Source: Pseudomonas lini
Lineage (GTDB): Bacteria > Pseudomonadota > Gammaproteobacteria > Pseudomonadales > Pseudomonadaceae
Assembly (NCBI RefSeq): GCF_030812475.1
Contig: NZ_JAUSSR010000002.1
Location: forward strand, 496,001-560,000
Length of the DNA: 64,000 nt
Reading direction: 5' to 3'
Below the pieces are notes generated by a model. The model had not been told where the DNA came from. It saw nothing but the letters and a program-made list of their open reading frames with translations, and did not search any database. This document shows positions 43,032 through 52,716 of the stretch, piece by piece; within the stretch, counting starts at the first letter, position 1, and each line of letters opens with the position of its first letter. A program made the translations under genes and the position numbers.

Positions 43032-45200
43032 TCATACCCCCGACAGGTCCAGCGGCAGTTCCCGCAAGCGTTGGCCGGTCAGAGCGAACACCGCATTGGC
43101 CACCGCCGGTGCCGTGGGCGGTACGCCGGCCTCGCCTATACCGCCAGGCTTCTCGCTGCTAGGCACGATATGCACCTCGACCAGCGGCATTTCATTAAGC
43201 CTCAGCACCTGATAGTCATGATAATTGGATTGCTGCACCTGCCCGTTTTTGAAGGTCAGTTTGCTGTGCAAGGTAAATCCGAGGCCGAACGTGATCGCCG
43301 ACTCCATTTGCGCGGCGATGCTCATCGGGTTGACCGCGATGCCGCAATCCACCGCGCACACCACTCGGTGCACGCGAATCGCCAGATTCTCCTGGGACAC
43401 CTCGGCGACCTGGGCAACGTAACTGCCAAACGACTCATGCACCGCGATACCCAGGGCGTGGCCGTTTGGCAGAGTCGCCTCCCAGCCGGCTTTCTCGACC
43501 GCGAGATTCAGCACGCCGAGATGCCGTGGATGATCCTTGAGCAGGGTTCGTCGATAGTCGACCGGATCCTTGCCGGCCGCCTCCGCCAGTTCGTCAATCA
43601 GCGATTCCATCACGAACGCGGTGTGGGTGTGCCCGACCGAGCGCAGCCAGAGCACGCTGATCCCGGTGTTCGGCGAATGCAGATCCACCTGGTGATGGGC
43701 CAGCCCCACCAGGTAAGGACTGTCGGCGACTCCTTCGACAGACGTCTTGTCGATGCCGTCCTTGACCATGGTCGCCTCCAATGAGGTGCCGGCCATGATC
43801 GACTGCCCGACCAGGACATGCTTCCAGGCGATGGGCAGGCCCGCGGCATCCAGGCCGATGCGTGCGTGATGCAGGAACGCCGAGCGGTAATAACCGCCCC
43901 GGATGTCATCCTCGCGCGACCAGACGGTTTTCACCGGCCCACCCGCGGCCTTGGCGACTTCCACGGCTTCAGCGACAAAATCCGAGGTCGGATTGGCCCG
44001 ACGACCAAAACCGCCGCCCAGGAACTGGGTATGAATCTCCACCTGTTCAGGTTTGAGCCCGGTGATTTTCCCCGCGATCATTTGATCCAGGGTCTGGAAC
44101 TGGGTGCCGGTCCAGATCTCGCATTTGTTCTGGGTGATTTTGACCGTGCAGTTCAGCGGCTCCATCGGCGCGTGGGCCAGATACGGCACGCTGTATTCGA
44201 CGTCGACGGTTTTCACCGCTTTGCCCAACGTGCCGTCGGTATCGCCGGCCTTGGCGGCTGAAACGCCAGGGGTGGTGGCGAGTGTGCGGAAACTGTCCAG
44301 CAATGCCTGACTGTCGAGCCCGCTATTGGGCCCCAGGTCCCAGTCGACCTTCAGTGCATCGCGTCCCAGCTTCGCCGCCCAATAGTGGTCGGCGATCACC
44401 GCGACGCCCGTGGGCACCTGCAGCACCTTATGCACGCCCGGAATCGCCAGCGCTTCGGCGCCCTCGAAGGATTTGACGCTGCCGCCGAACACCGGGGAAC
44501 GGGCGACCATGGCGGTCATCAGGCCATCGAACTGCACGTCCATGCCGAACTTCGCCTGGCCGGTGATTTTTTCCGGGGTGTCCAGGCGCTTGGTGGGCTT
44601 GCCGATCACCTTCCAGTCCTTGGCCTCCTTTAACTTGATTGAAGACGGGTCCGGCACGGGAAGCTTGCCTGCGTCATCGGCCAACTCGCCGTAGGTGGCG
44701 CGTTTATCGCCGGCAATGGCCACGCCCGATTCGGTGCGAATCGCTGAAGGCGCGACATTGAAGCGCTTGGCGGCGGCCTCGATCAGCATCAACCGCGCCG
44801 TGGCGCCAGCCTGGCGGTAACGATCGAACTCCATCCAGGTCGAGGTAGAGCCACCGGTAATCTGCATTCCGCCAAACCCGGCCAGGCCATAGTCGGCGGC
44901 CGACGCGGGTGCATGTTCGACGCGGATTTTCGACCAGTCGGCGTCCAGCTCTTCGGCGATCAGCATGGTCAGTCCGGTCCAGATGCCCTGGCCCATCTCC
45001 GAATGACCGAGGAGCACGGTGACGCTGTCGTCATTGCCGATCCGCAGAAAGGCATTGGGGGCGAAGACCTTACCCTGGTTCTCGGCGCCGCTGGCAAAGC
45101 GATGGGCACCGGGGATGACAAACGCCACCACCAGACCGCCGCCCAGCAATGCGCTGCCCTTGAGGAAACCGCGGCGTGATAACGGCTTGATGCTGTTCAT
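43032..45200 (-). CDS. Periplasmic molybdenum hydroxylase large subunit (IorB-like)
   Basis: A 722-residue protein of the xanthine-oxidase superfamily, similar to isoquinoline 1-oxidoreductase beta and membrane aldehyde dehydrogenases. A twin-arginine signal [14 protein letters not shown] (residues 8-21) predicts folded export. Molybdopterin-domain motifs include [15 protein letters not shown] and the C-terminal [10 protein letters not shown] with the catalytic glutamate. There is no FAD subunit gene; instead a [2Fe-2S] subunit lies upstream and a cytochrome downstream. It probably oxidises an aldehyde or N-heterocycle in the periplasm. The substrate is unknown. Confidence 0.88.
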   Translation of the reverse strand: MNSIKPLSRRGFLKGSALLGGGLVVAFVIPGAHRFASGAENQGKVFAPNAFLRIGNDDSVTVLLGHSEMGQGIWTGLTMLIAEELDADWSKIRVEHAPASAADYGLAGFGGMQITGGSTSTWMEFDRYRQAGATARLMLIEAAAKRFNVAPSAIRTESGVAIAGDKRATYGELADDAGKLPVPDPSSIKLKEAKDWKVIGKPTKRLDTPEKITGQAKFGMDVQFDGLMTAMVARSPVFGGSVKSFEGAEALAIPGVHKVLQVPTGVAVIADHYWAAKLGRDALKVDWDLGPNSGLDSQALLDSFRTLATTPGVSAAKAGDTDGTLGKAVKTVDVEYSVPYLAHAPMEPLNCTVKITQNKCEIWTGTQFQTLDQMIAGKITGLKPEQVEIHTQFLGGGFGRRANPTSDFVAEAVEVAKAAGGPVKTVWSREDDIRGGYYRSAFLHHARIGLDAAGLPIAWKHVLVGQSIMAGTSLEATMVKDGIDKTSVEGVADSPYLVGLAHHQVDLHSPNTGISVLWLRSVGHTHTAFVMESLIDELAEAAGKDPVDYRRTLLKDHPRHLGVLNLAVEKAGWEATLPNGHALGIAVHESFGSYVAQVAEVSQENLAIRVHRVVCAVDCGIAVNPMSIAAQMESAITFGLGFTLHSKLTFKNGQVQQSNYHDYQVLRLNEMPLVEVHIVPSSEKPGGIGEAGVPPTAPAVANAVFALTGQRLRELPLDLSGV

Positions 45201-45224
45201 GGCTCAGGCTCCGTCAACAGGGCA

Positions 45225-45680
45225 TCAACCGATTTCGGCAGCGCGTTTGACCGCGGCACGGATTCTTGGGTAGGTGCCGCAGCGGCAGATATTGCCGGAA
45301 AGCGCCTGATCGATGTCGCTGTCGGTGGGTTGGGGAATCTTCGCCAGCAAAGCGGCCGCCGACATGATCTGCCCGGACTGGCAATAACCGCACTGGACCA
45401 CATCGAGTTCGGCCCAGGCTCGCTGCACCGGGTGCGAGCCGTCGGCGGACAGGCCTTCTATGGTAAGAATTTTCTGCCCGTGGGCCACGGCCGTGGCGGG
45501 CGTGACGCAGGAGCGCAACGGCGCACCGTCGACGTGTACGGTGCAGGCACCGCATTGGGCCATGCCACAACCGAACTTGGTGCCGGTCAGGTGCGCGACA
45601 TCGCGCAGGACCCAAAGCAGCGGCATGTCCGCCGGAACGTCCAGCTCCTGATCCTTGCCGTTGATGTTAAGGGTCAGCAT
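45225..45680 (-). CDS. [2Fe-2S] small subunit of molybdenum hydroxylase (IorA-like)
   Basis: A 151-residue protein carrying two iron-sulfur clusters. The plant-ferredoxin-type site is [16 protein letters not shown] with a later Cys in LRSC. The second site is QCGYCQSGQ and GNICRCGTY. The ATG at 45680 ([10 protein letters not shown]) is preferred to an upstream extension. It has no signal peptide and is presumably exported with the large subunit by the twin-arginine pathway. It is first in the three-gene operon, 24 bp from the large subunit. Confidence 0.92.
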   Translation of the reverse strand: MLTLNINGKDQELDVPADMPLLWVLRDVAHLTGTKFGCGMAQCGACTVHVDGAPLRSCVTPATAVAHGQKILTIEGLSADGSHPVQRAWAELDVVQCGYCQSGQIMSAAALLAKIPQPTDSDIDQALSGNICRCGTYPRIRAAVKRAAEIG

Positions 45681-45753
45681 GGCAACTGTCCTCTGACTCA
45701 CGGTGTTCTGAAGGGGCTCTCTGCATGACGCCCTCATTCTCATGGCGCCATCG

Positions 45754-45853
45754 TGTAGGAGCGAGCTTGCTCGCGATAGTCTCAAGGGCGACGCGTTCAT
45801 TCAGAAAAAACGCGTCCTTGTTAACGTCCATCGCGAGCAAGCTCGCTCCTACA
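45754..45853. repeat. REPIN, tgtaggagc type
   Basis: Arms tgtaggagcgagcttgctcg and the exact complement ending at 45853. It lies about 75 bp upstream of the ior-like operon. A degraded third REP follows near 45970-45995 (cgcgagcaggctcactccca). Confidence 0.9.
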
Positions 45854-46013
45854 ATAATTTGTCAGCACAAGCCTCGGGTTATCCCTACAGCTAAGCGCAA
45901 TTTTGCCCGCGGGACAGGTTCATCGACCACCGGTCACTTGATGGCCGTATTAATGGACATCAACAGCTTCGCGAGCAGGCTCACTCCCACAATGGATCGG
46001 CGTACTGTTTTGC

Positions 46014-46142
46014 TTTCCACCTCTGCTGGAGATGCGCAAGGATCACGACACGAAGAAATCCCAGCGCGCCATGGAAGTGATGCCGCAAATGAAAAAACCC
46101 GACATCGCCACGCTGCAACGAGCCTTTGACGGCGAGAGCTAA
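46014..46142 (+). pseudogene. C-terminal remnant of a VOC/PhnB-type gene
   Basis: An open frame without a start ends at the TAA 46140-46142 and reads SQRAMEVMPQMKKPDIATLQ before RAFDGES. This matches the usual C-terminus of the PhnB-like/3-demethylubiquinone methyltransferase-like VOC family (typical AMLQMKKIDIAALE pattern, from memory). The rest of the gene is absent; a degraded REP lies immediately upstream. The remaining part of the 45681-46168 gap holds only the REPIN. Confidence 0.55.
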
Positions 46143-46168
46143 TACACTGCGAAGCTGACCTTCAGAGA

Positions 46169-47011
46169 ATGCTGACCATGAAGCACTCCGTCGCCAAAGA
46201 CGCTGACAAGGCCCCGCGTTTCTGGCGCGATGACGCCCTGCCCTTCATCGAAGCCCGTTCCATCGCCGACGGCCGCAAAGTCTGCTACACCCGGCATGCC
46301 CACGAGCACTTTTCCATTGGTGCGATCACGGCCGGGCGCAGTACCTATATTCACGAGCAATCGCACTTCCAAGTCGATGCCGGCACCGTGGTGCTGATGA
46401 ATCCCGGCGATGTACACGCCTGCAATCCCATCGACAATCAGCCCTGGTCATACCTGATGCTGTACGTCGACACGCCCTGGCTTACCGATTTGCAACACCA
46501 GCTCGGGTTCAGCCATGATCTGGCCTTTCGCCGGTTCTCTATCACCCACAACCGCGACGCACGGCTGTTTGATGGTCTCAAGGCGTTATACGAAGTGCTG
46601 GTCGATCAAGAGCAGGACGTGCTGCATAAACACAGCACGGCGGTGGAGTTCTTTACCCAGGTGCAGCTGCGGCTCAATCCTGTCGCACCGCCGCTACGCG
46701 AGCCCAATTTCAAGCTGGAACAGGCCGCCGACTACATCCGCGACAATTGCACGCGAATGCTCAAGCTCGAAGACATCTGCGCGGCCGCTCAATTGTCGCC
46801 GTCTTACCTGATCCGCGCCTTCAAGCAACATTACGGCATGACGCCCCATGCGTTTCTCGTGAACCGGCGGATTCAGTTTGCCCAGAATCGACTGCGCAGC
46901 GGCATGCTGATCGCCGATGTCGCGCTGGAAGCGGGATTTGCCGATCAGGCGCATTTTCAACGGGCGTTCAAGCAACACCTGGCGGCGACACCCGGACAGT
47001 ATCGCCGCTGA
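46169..47011 (+). CDS. AraC-family transcriptional regulator
   Basis: A 280-residue regulator with an N-terminal cupin effector domain (RHAHEHFSIGAITAG, residues 43-57) and a C-terminal double helix-turn-helix (about 175-280; LEDICAAAQLSPSYLIRAFK, then IADVALEAGFADQAHFQRAF). Its stop is 5 bp from the converging LysE-type exporter gene. This arrangement is common in Pseudomonas, where the AraC protein controls the amino-acid exporter. An alternative start at 46178 is possible. Confidence 0.9.
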   Translation: MLTMKHSVAKDADKAPRFWRDDALPFIEARSIADGRKVCYTRHAHEHFSIGAITAGRSTYIHEQSHFQVDAGTVVLMNPGDVHACNPIDNQPWSYLMLYVDTPWLTDLQHQLGFSHDLAFRRFSITHNRDARLFDGLKALYEVLVDQEQDVLHKHSTAVEFFTQVQLRLNPVAPPLREPNFKLEQAADYIRDNCTRMLKLEDICAAAQLSPSYLIRAFKQHYGMTPHAFLVNRRIQFAQNRLRSGMLIADVALEAGFADQAHFQRAFKQHLAATPGQYRR

Positions 47012-47016
47012 CTCAG

Positions 47017-47604
47017 CTAGGGCAACACCAAGTAAACCGCACTCACCGCCAGCAACGACGCCATGATCCGGTTGAACCAGCGCATGCCCGCCGGATTGTG
47101 CAAATAGTCGCGCAAAAAGGTTCCGGCATACGCCCAGCAACCCACGGACACATAGCAGATCACCAGGTACACCGCGGCAAACTGCCAGACCAGCCGCGCC
47201 TCGCCATCGGCTACAAACGCCCCCATGCCGGCCACGCAGGCCAGCCAGGCTTTCGGGTTGAGCCATTGCATGACGGCGCCGTAGAGCATCGACGGTGCCC
47301 GGCCTGACTCCTTCGCTTCAAGTTGCCCCTGGTCGGCAGCCAATTTGAAGGCCATGTACAACAGGAACGCCACGCCGGCCCATTGCACCACCTGCGTCAA
47401 CGCGGGCCAAAGCTGCAACAGCTCATGCAAGCCCAATCCCATCAGCACCAGCAGCAATACAAAGCCCAGCGTCGCACCGGCCACATGTCGCTGACTGGCG
47501 CGAAAACCGAAACGCGCCCCCGAACTCAACGCCACGATATTCACCGGCCCTGGGGTGATCGACGCTGCGAGGGCAAACGCCGCCATGGAAATAATCAGAC
47601 TCAT
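47017..47604 (-). CDS. LysE-family amino-acid exporter (first)
   Basis: A 195-residue inner-membrane protein with about six helices. The family N-terminal motif is AASITPGPVNIVALSSGARFG, and NPKAWLACV lies in the middle. Such proteins export amino acids or related small compounds. The ATG at 47604 follows ggaagaaag and is chosen over an upstream start. It converges on the AraC-type regulator gene and is divergent from a second LysE gene. Confidence 0.88.
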   Translation of the reverse strand: MSLIISMAAFALAASITPGPVNIVALSSGARFGFRASQRHVAGATLGFVLLLVLMGLGLHELLQLWPALTQVVQWAGVAFLLYMAFKLAADQGQLEAKESGRAPSMLYGAVMQWLNPKAWLACVAGMGAFVADGEARLVWQFAAVYLVICYVSVGCWAYAGTFLRDYLHNPAGMRWFNRIMASLLAVSAVYLVLP

Positions 47605-47771
47605 CGCACTTTCTTCCATACAGTTGAACCAGGCCCCAAGGTAGAGAGCCGCTCGAGGGCTGTATTGAACAAAACGCCCCTCACCTGTACCGCGCCTGAC
47701 GTTCACCACTGTACGGGTCGAGCCTTGCACGCCTGTGATAAAAATATCGCTCTTGTTTCAGGAGCCCCGTC

Positions 47772-48392
47772 ATGGACCTCGCCACCCTCTCCCTCTTCCT
47801 CCCCGCCTGCTTCGCGCTGAACATGGCGCCAGGCCCGAACAACCTGCTGTCGGTCAGCAACTCGACTCGCTACGGCTACCGCACGGCCTGTGTCGCCGGC
47901 ATCGGCCGGCTGCTGGCGTTCGCCGGGATGATCGCCCTCGCGTCGGCGGGGCTGGCGGTGGTGCTGCAAACCTCGGAACTGCTGTTCTACGGGATCAAGA
48001 TCCTTGGCGCGGCGTATCTGTTCTATCTCGCCTGGCAGTTGTGGCGCGCCGATCCCGGGACGCAAGACAGTGTTGCGGGGGCACCGGTGGGCACGCTGAG
48101 ATTGGCGCGACAGGAGTTTCTGGTGGCGGCCGGCAATCCGAAAGCGATCCTGATCTTCACCGCGTTCCTGCCACAGTTCGTTGACCCGACCCGGGCAGTC
48201 GCCCCGCAGTTTGCGGTGTTGGGCGCGCTGTTCCTGATGCTGGAATGGATCGCGATCGGCGCCTACGCCTATATGGGCCTGCACATGCGCCGCTGGTTTG
48301 CCGAGCCCAGGGGCAAACGGATCTTCAACCGTTGCTGCGCGGGATTGTTGTCGGCGGCGGCTTCGGTATTGCTGATGGCGCGGCGGGCCTGA
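47772..48392 (+). CDS. LysE-family amino-acid exporter (second)
   Basis: A 206-residue six-helix exporter: LNMAPGPNNLLSVSNSTRYG at residues 16-35 and AAGNPKAILIFTAFLPQFVD near 118-137 are typical RhtB/LysE motifs. It is divergent from the first LysE gene with 167 bp between starts. The two differ clearly in sequence, so this is not a recent duplication. A caggagc ribosome site precedes the ATG. Confidence 0.9.
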   Translation: MDLATLSLFLPACFALNMAPGPNNLLSVSNSTRYGYRTACVAGIGRLLAFAGMIALASAGLAVVLQTSELLFYGIKILGAAYLFYLAWQLWRADPGTQDSVAGAPVGTLRLARQEFLVAAGNPKAILIFTAFLPQFVDPTRAVAPQFAVLGALFLMLEWIAIGAYAYMGLHMRRWFAEPRGKRIFNRCCAGLLSAAASVLLMARRA

Positions 48393-48408
48393 ATAACCGG
48401 GCTTCAAT

Positions 48409-48499
48409 TGTGGGAGACCGGCTTGCCGGCGAAGAGGCGGTTACATTCACCATCAATTTTGACTGCTACACCGCTATCGCGAGCACGCTCGCTCCCACA
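48409..48499. repeat. REPIN, tgtgggagc type, arms diverged
   Basis: Left arm tgtgggagaccggcttgccg and right arm cgcgagcacgctcgctccca pair only partly. It lies between the second LysE gene and ada. Confidence 0.75.
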
Positions 48500-48567
48500 T
48501 TAAATCTGTGGAATTCCCTGTCGATTTTCCGGTGGAGGCTTCGGCTGACGCGCCTTATGCTCAGCCC

Positions 48568-49650
48568 ATGAACATGAAAAACACGTTGCTGCCGCCCCAC
48601 GCCGAGATGGTTCGCGCCATGCTCGAACGAGACACCGCCTACGAGGGGGTGTTCTTTACCGCGGTCAAGACCACCGGCATCTTCTGTCGCCCCGGCTGCA
48701 CCGCACGCAAGCCCAAGCCGGAGAACGTCGAGTTCTTCGCCCATGCCGATGACTGCCTGTCGGCCGGCTACCGCGCCTGCCTGCGTTGCAAACCGCTGGA
48801 CGCGGCGGCGATCGCTCCGGACTGGGTGCAAAAGCTGCTCGCTGCGGTGGACACCGATCCCGACCTGCGCTGGAGCGACGCGCAGTTGCTCGCAGAAGGC
48901 ATCGAGCCACTGAAACTGCGGCGCTGGTTCAAGCAGCATTTCGGCATGACCTTCCACGCCTGGCTGCGCACCCGCCGCCTCGGCATGGCATTGGGGGGTA
49001 TCAGACAGGGCCACTCCATCGATCACGCGGCATTCGACTCAGGCTACGAATCCCTCAGCGGATTTCGCGATGCGTTTCAAAAATCCTTTCACATCACCCC
49101 CGGCCGCGCCATCGACAGCGAGCCGCTGCTGTTCACTCGCCTGACCACGCCCCTGGGGCCGATGATCGCCATGGCCGAACGCCGTGGGCTGGTGTTGCTG
49201 GAGTTTCTTGACCGGCCGGCGCTGACCCGGGAAGTCGAAGAATTGCAGCACCGTTACGGCTACGCCGTGGCGCCCGGGCACAACGGCCATTTGCACCAGA
49301 TCGAAGAGGAACTGGCGCAGTATTTCGCCGGCAAACTGACCGGCTTCAACGTGCCATTACACCTGCCGGGCAGCGAATTCGCCCGCCAGGTGTGGGCCGA
49401 ACTGGCGAAGATCCCTTACGGCCAGACCAGCACCTACGGCACCATCGCCGTGAAACTGGGCAAACCTGGCGCGAGCCGCGCCGTGGGTCTGGCGAACGGA
49501 CACAATCGCCTTTCGATTGTCTTGCCTTGCCACCGGGTGATCGGTGCAGACGGCTCGCTGACCGGCTATGGTGGAGGACAACCGCGCAAGGCGTTTCTGC
49601 TCCGGCTGGAAAAGGCCGCCGTGCAGCTCACCGAACAACTTGCATTCTGA
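48568..49650 (+). CDS. ada: Ada: methylphosphotriester sensor, regulator and O6-methylguanine methyltransferase
   Basis: A 360-residue protein with both Ada halves. The N-terminal zinc site that takes methyl groups from DNA phosphotriesters has Cys40, Cys44, Cys71 and Cys74 (FCRPGC and ACLRC). It is followed by an AraC-type helix-turn-helix (about 80-180). The C-terminal methyltransferase domain has the acceptor Cys321 in LPCHRVIG. Methylation turns Ada into an activator of the adaptive response. alkA follows by 29 bp, so the two form an operon. The ATG at 48568 (MNMKNTLLPP) has no strong ribosome site. Confidence 0.93.
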   Translation: MNMKNTLLPPHAEMVRAMLERDTAYEGVFFTAVKTTGIFCRPGCTARKPKPENVEFFAHADDCLSAGYRACLRCKPLDAAAIAPDWVQKLLAAVDTDPDLRWSDAQLLAEGIEPLKLRRWFKQHFGMTFHAWLRTRRLGMALGGIRQGHSIDHAAFDSGYESLSGFRDAFQKSFHITPGRAIDSEPLLFTRLTTPLGPMIAMAERRGLVLLEFLDRPALTREVEELQHRYGYAVAPGHNGHLHQIEEELAQYFAGKLTGFNVPLHLPGSEFARQVWAELAKIPYGQTSTYGTIAVKLGKPGASRAVGLANGHNRLSIVLPCHRVIGADGSLTGYGGGQPRKAFLLRLEKAAVQLTEQLAF

Positions 49651-49679
49651 ACACCATCAGGAAGGACAAGCTCACGTCC

Positions 49680-50297
49680 ATGCCCGCCCCGTACCTGCCC
49701 GCCACCGAATTTCTGGCGTCCCTCGACGACGATTGGCGCCGTCACATTGCCGCCATCGGGCCCTGCCTGCATCAGCCCCATGCGGCTCGCGATCCTTATG
49801 AGTCGCTGGTGCGGGCAATTGCCTACCAGCAACTGCACGCCCGGGCCGGGGACGCGATCGTCGGGCGGTTGCTGGCGTTGTTTCCTGGCGGGCCATTTCC
49901 CAGGCCTGAACAGATCGTCGCGACAGACTTCGATCAGCTGCGCAGTTGCGGGTTTTCCGCGAGCAAGATCGCGACCATCCAGGGCATTGCCCAAGCGACA
50001 CTGGACGGCGTGGTGCCCGATTACGCCACGGCGCTGGCCATGGACGACGAAGCGTTGATCGAACGCTTGATCAGATTGCGCGGGGTCGGGCGCTGGACCG
50101 TCGAGATGTTGCTGATCTACAGCCTGGAACGGCCGGATATCCTGCCGGCCGATGACTTTGGCGTGCGTGAGGGCTATCGCCGGCTCAAGGGGCTGCAGGT
50201 GCAGCCGACACGCAAGCAGATGATTGAGATCGGGCTGGCGTGGAGTCCGTTTCGGACCGTGGCGTCCTGGTATTTGTGGCGGGTGCCTGGGCGATAG
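49680..50297 (+). CDS. alkA: DNA-3-methyladenine glycosylase II
   Basis: A 205-residue HhH-GPD glycosylase that removes alkylated bases. The helix-hairpin-helix is LIRLRGVGRWTVEMLLIYSL, followed by the catalytic aspartate in DILPADDFGVREG. It lacks the extra N-terminal domain of E. coli AlkA, as in the shorter AlkA-like enzymes. It is immediately downstream of ada and probably induced with it. Confidence 0.92.
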   Translation: MPAPYLPATEFLASLDDDWRRHIAAIGPCLHQPHAARDPYESLVRAIAYQQLHARAGDAIVGRLLALFPGGPFPRPEQIVATDFDQLRSCGFSASKIATIQGIAQATLDGVVPDYATALAMDDEALIERLIRLRGVGRWTVEMLLIYSLERPDILPADDFGVREGYRRLKGLQVQPTRKQMIEIGLAWSPFRTVASWYLWRVPGR

Positions 50298-50310
50298 ACC
50301 GCATAGTCAT

Positions 50311-50384
50311 TCTTCGCCGGCAAGCCGGTCTCGCTCCCTGCCCGCGATCCCCGGTGGTAGCGGGCTTGCCCACGAAGAGGCCGG
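50311..50384. repeat. REPIN, tgtgggagc type, degenerate
   Basis: Left arm tcttcgccggcaagccggtc and right arm agcgggcttgcccacgaaga form an imperfect pair. Located in the 147 bp between alkA and the GFA gene. Confidence 0.7.
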
Positions 50385-50444
50385 CACATTCACCACAAAC
50401 CGCTAGGCTGTCCAGGATAAGCCAAAGACCTGTCGGAGGATGCC

Positions 50445-50934
50445 ATGCAGCTCGAAGGTTCCTGCCATTGCGGCGCCGTGTCATTCAGTTTGACCAGCGC
50501 CCACCCCTACCCTTACCAGCGTTGCTATTGCTCGATCTGCCGCAAGACCCAGGGCGGCGGCGGTTACTCGATCAATATTGCAGGCGAGATCCGCCAGCCT
50601 GAAAGTGCGCGGCCGCAAACACATTGCGATCTACCACGCGCTACTCAAGGAAAAAGGCGCCAAGCGAGCCCACCGCAGCACGGCCGAACGGCATTTCTGC
50701 TCCCTGTGCAGCTCCGGCTTGTGGTTATACAGCTCCGAATGGCCGCAATTGATCCACCCATTCGCCTCAGCCATCGACACCCCGCTGCCGGTTCCACCGG
50801 AACACACGCATTTGTTGCTCGATTCCAGGGCAACGTGGGTGGAAGTCGAAGTGCGTCCTGGTGACAAGCAGTTCGATGTGTATCCTGAAGAGTCGATCGC
50901 CCAGTGGCATGATCGTCTGGGTTTGAGCTGCTGA
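50445..50934 (+). pseudogene. GFA-family protein gene with a frameshift
   Basis: Two overlapping frames together make one glutathione-dependent formaldehyde-activating (GFA) type protein. The first frame (from ATG 50445) gives MQLEGSCHCGAVSF and CYCSICRKTQGGG up to INIAGE. The second, shifted by +1, gives SLKVRGRKHIAIYHALLKEK and FCSLCSSGLWLY to the stop at 50934. The switch must lie at about 50580-50600, where one extra base would explain it. All zinc cysteines are present if the frames are joined. Either the gene is broken or the base is a sequencing error. Confidence 0.8.
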
Positions 50935-51139
50935 AGCGAGCGTGCCTGACTGCAGCGAGAGCAGTGAACACACGTAGCATCGTTGCCCGGCCCGGAAGGA
51001 CCGACATCATTCGTTCCACTGTGCTTGCCTTTGACACTTGCCGCGTAAAGTCGAAGCTCTTACTGTCTGGGTTGCGCACACCTGCGTTTTAGATATTCAC
51101 CCTTTAGCGTCAACATCGAAAATTAACCAAGGAATGGTT

Positions 51140-52639
51140 ATGAACAACACACACTTGAAAACATTATGTCCGTTGATGGGAATACTATTTATATCGACAT
51201 GCATTGCTGCCGCCGATCTCGGCAAAGGACTGGCCAACGAGTCCGATTCGATATTGCTAAAAAATCAAAACAACAACTACAGTCACTGGAATGGCGTTGG
51301 CAAGATATTTTGGGGTGATGACCCCGCCTGCACCTCAAGCCTGCTGGATACACGGGACAAAAACAATAACGCTGTCGGCCCGGCTTACTTGCTCACCGCT
51401 GCACATTGTGCATTCAACGCCAGTGAGCTCCAGGCCGTCGAGCCATTTGAACAAGTTGTGAAGTTCAATTACTTCAACGATACACCGCACGCTTATAAAA
51501 GCTACAAAATCAACACCACGGTCTGGAAGGATTATCAGCATACCGATCTTGCGATCGTCACGTTGGATGCTGCACTGGCCACGGTGCTCAAAGATGGAGT
51601 GACTCCACTGAAGTTGGCATCGGCATGGCCGAAAGTGTCGGCCGACGTACTGATTGTCGGCGCGCCCGACGAGCTCCCGGAGTCAGGACTGCGGTTGGCG
51701 GCCTGTTCTCAGCAACCCACAGGCGCCGCCCTGGTTGAGGGCGATCGCTCATATCTCGACACCTTGAAAAACCGCTGCAGGGACATACGGACTGGCTCTT
51801 CGGGAAGTCCCGTATTAGACCGACAAAGCGGGCATATCCTCAGTGTGATGGCAACGAGTACCCATGGCGCGACGATTGACCAGCAATGTTTTGACGATGC
51901 CCCGTGCGAAGTGAAGAACGGGCAGCCCGAGTGGTCATCCGATACGCACTATAGTAATCCAGTGGATTATTTATCAAGCTGCTTCAGCGAGGGTGTCTTC
52001 ACCAGCGCCTCAAACGCCTGCACCCTTCACCGTACGTTCCAGGTGACCGACACGACGTGGCCTACACAATATGTGGCAATGCCAGAAAATGAAACCAGTC
52101 CGGATCCGGTTTTACAGGCAACATTTTCCTTGAGCACACCCTACTACCGATTCAAAACCGCACGTGATGTTACACAATGTTCGTCAGCCCATAATTACAG
52201 CGCGCCCATCGATGCGTCCAACGCTTTTATCAATGCGCCTATCAGTAGAGAGCCTGGCATGTATTTTCTGTGCATCATAGGCGTCGAGTCTGCAGATCAC
52301 AGACCCAGTATCGAGTTGATGAAAAGCGCCTGGGTGACCCCTGCACAACTTATCGGAAGAGCGCCAGTGCGAATGCCCGAGCCGACTATCACATTGAGCG
52401 CAGACTGGAATTATCAGGTTAAATGGCGTTATTCAGTTCCACAGTATTTTGGCACGTTCTATTACACTGGCCCGCCCCACGAGACAGACTGTCATAAAAT
52501 ACCGATCGAAGACTACGCTAAAACCTTTGAACCCATTACTTTTGAAGCCGAGCAACTTCCCTTGACGCTGTGTAGTCGAAACAACGATCTAAGCGACCGC
52601 TATTCGGATGTTCGCTCTGACCTGTTGGCTTTGCCGTGA
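51140..52639 (+). CDS. Secreted trypsin-like serine protease with C-terminal extension
   Basis: A 499-residue exported protein (signal PLMGILFISTCIAAA). The S1 triad is visible: His in LLTAAHCAF, Asp in HTDLAIVTLD and Ser in RTGSSGSPVLD, all within residues 55-235. About 240 further residues form a cysteine-containing region with no recognised domain. The second ATG (51140) is preferred to 51134 because aagga then has normal spacing. Codon use is more AT-rich than in the flanking genes, which suggests acquisition by transfer. It stands alone, without a secretion gene nearby. Target unknown. Confidence 0.8.
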   Translation: MNNTHLKTLCPLMGILFISTCIAAADLGKGLANESDSILLKNQNNNYSHWNGVGKIFWGDDPACTSSLLDTRDKNNNAVGPAYLLTAAHCAFNASELQAVEPFEQVVKFNYFNDTPHAYKSYKINTTVWKDYQHTDLAIVTLDAALATVLKDGVTPLKLASAWPKVSADVLIVGAPDELPESGLRLAACSQQPTGAALVEGDRSYLDTLKNRCRDIRTGSSGSPVLDRQSGHILSVMATSTHGATIDQQCFDDAPCEVKNGQPEWSSDTHYSNPVDYLSSCFSEGVFTSASNACTLHRTFQVTDTTWPTQYVAMPENETSPDPVLQATFSLSTPYYRFKTARDVTQCSSAHNYSAPIDASNAFINAPISREPGMYFLCIIGVESADHRPSIELMKSAWVTPAQLIGRAPVRMPEPTITLSADWNYQVKWRYSVPQYFGTFYYTGPPHETDCHKIPIEDYAKTFEPITFEAEQLPLTLCSRNNDLSDRYSDVRSDLLALP

Positions 52640-52716
52640 ATGGATCACGTTAAGCAATCCTTGTAAATGGTCCCCGCCAGCCTGACCGCGGCTGGCGGGA
52701 TTGATTTCAGTGCCGA

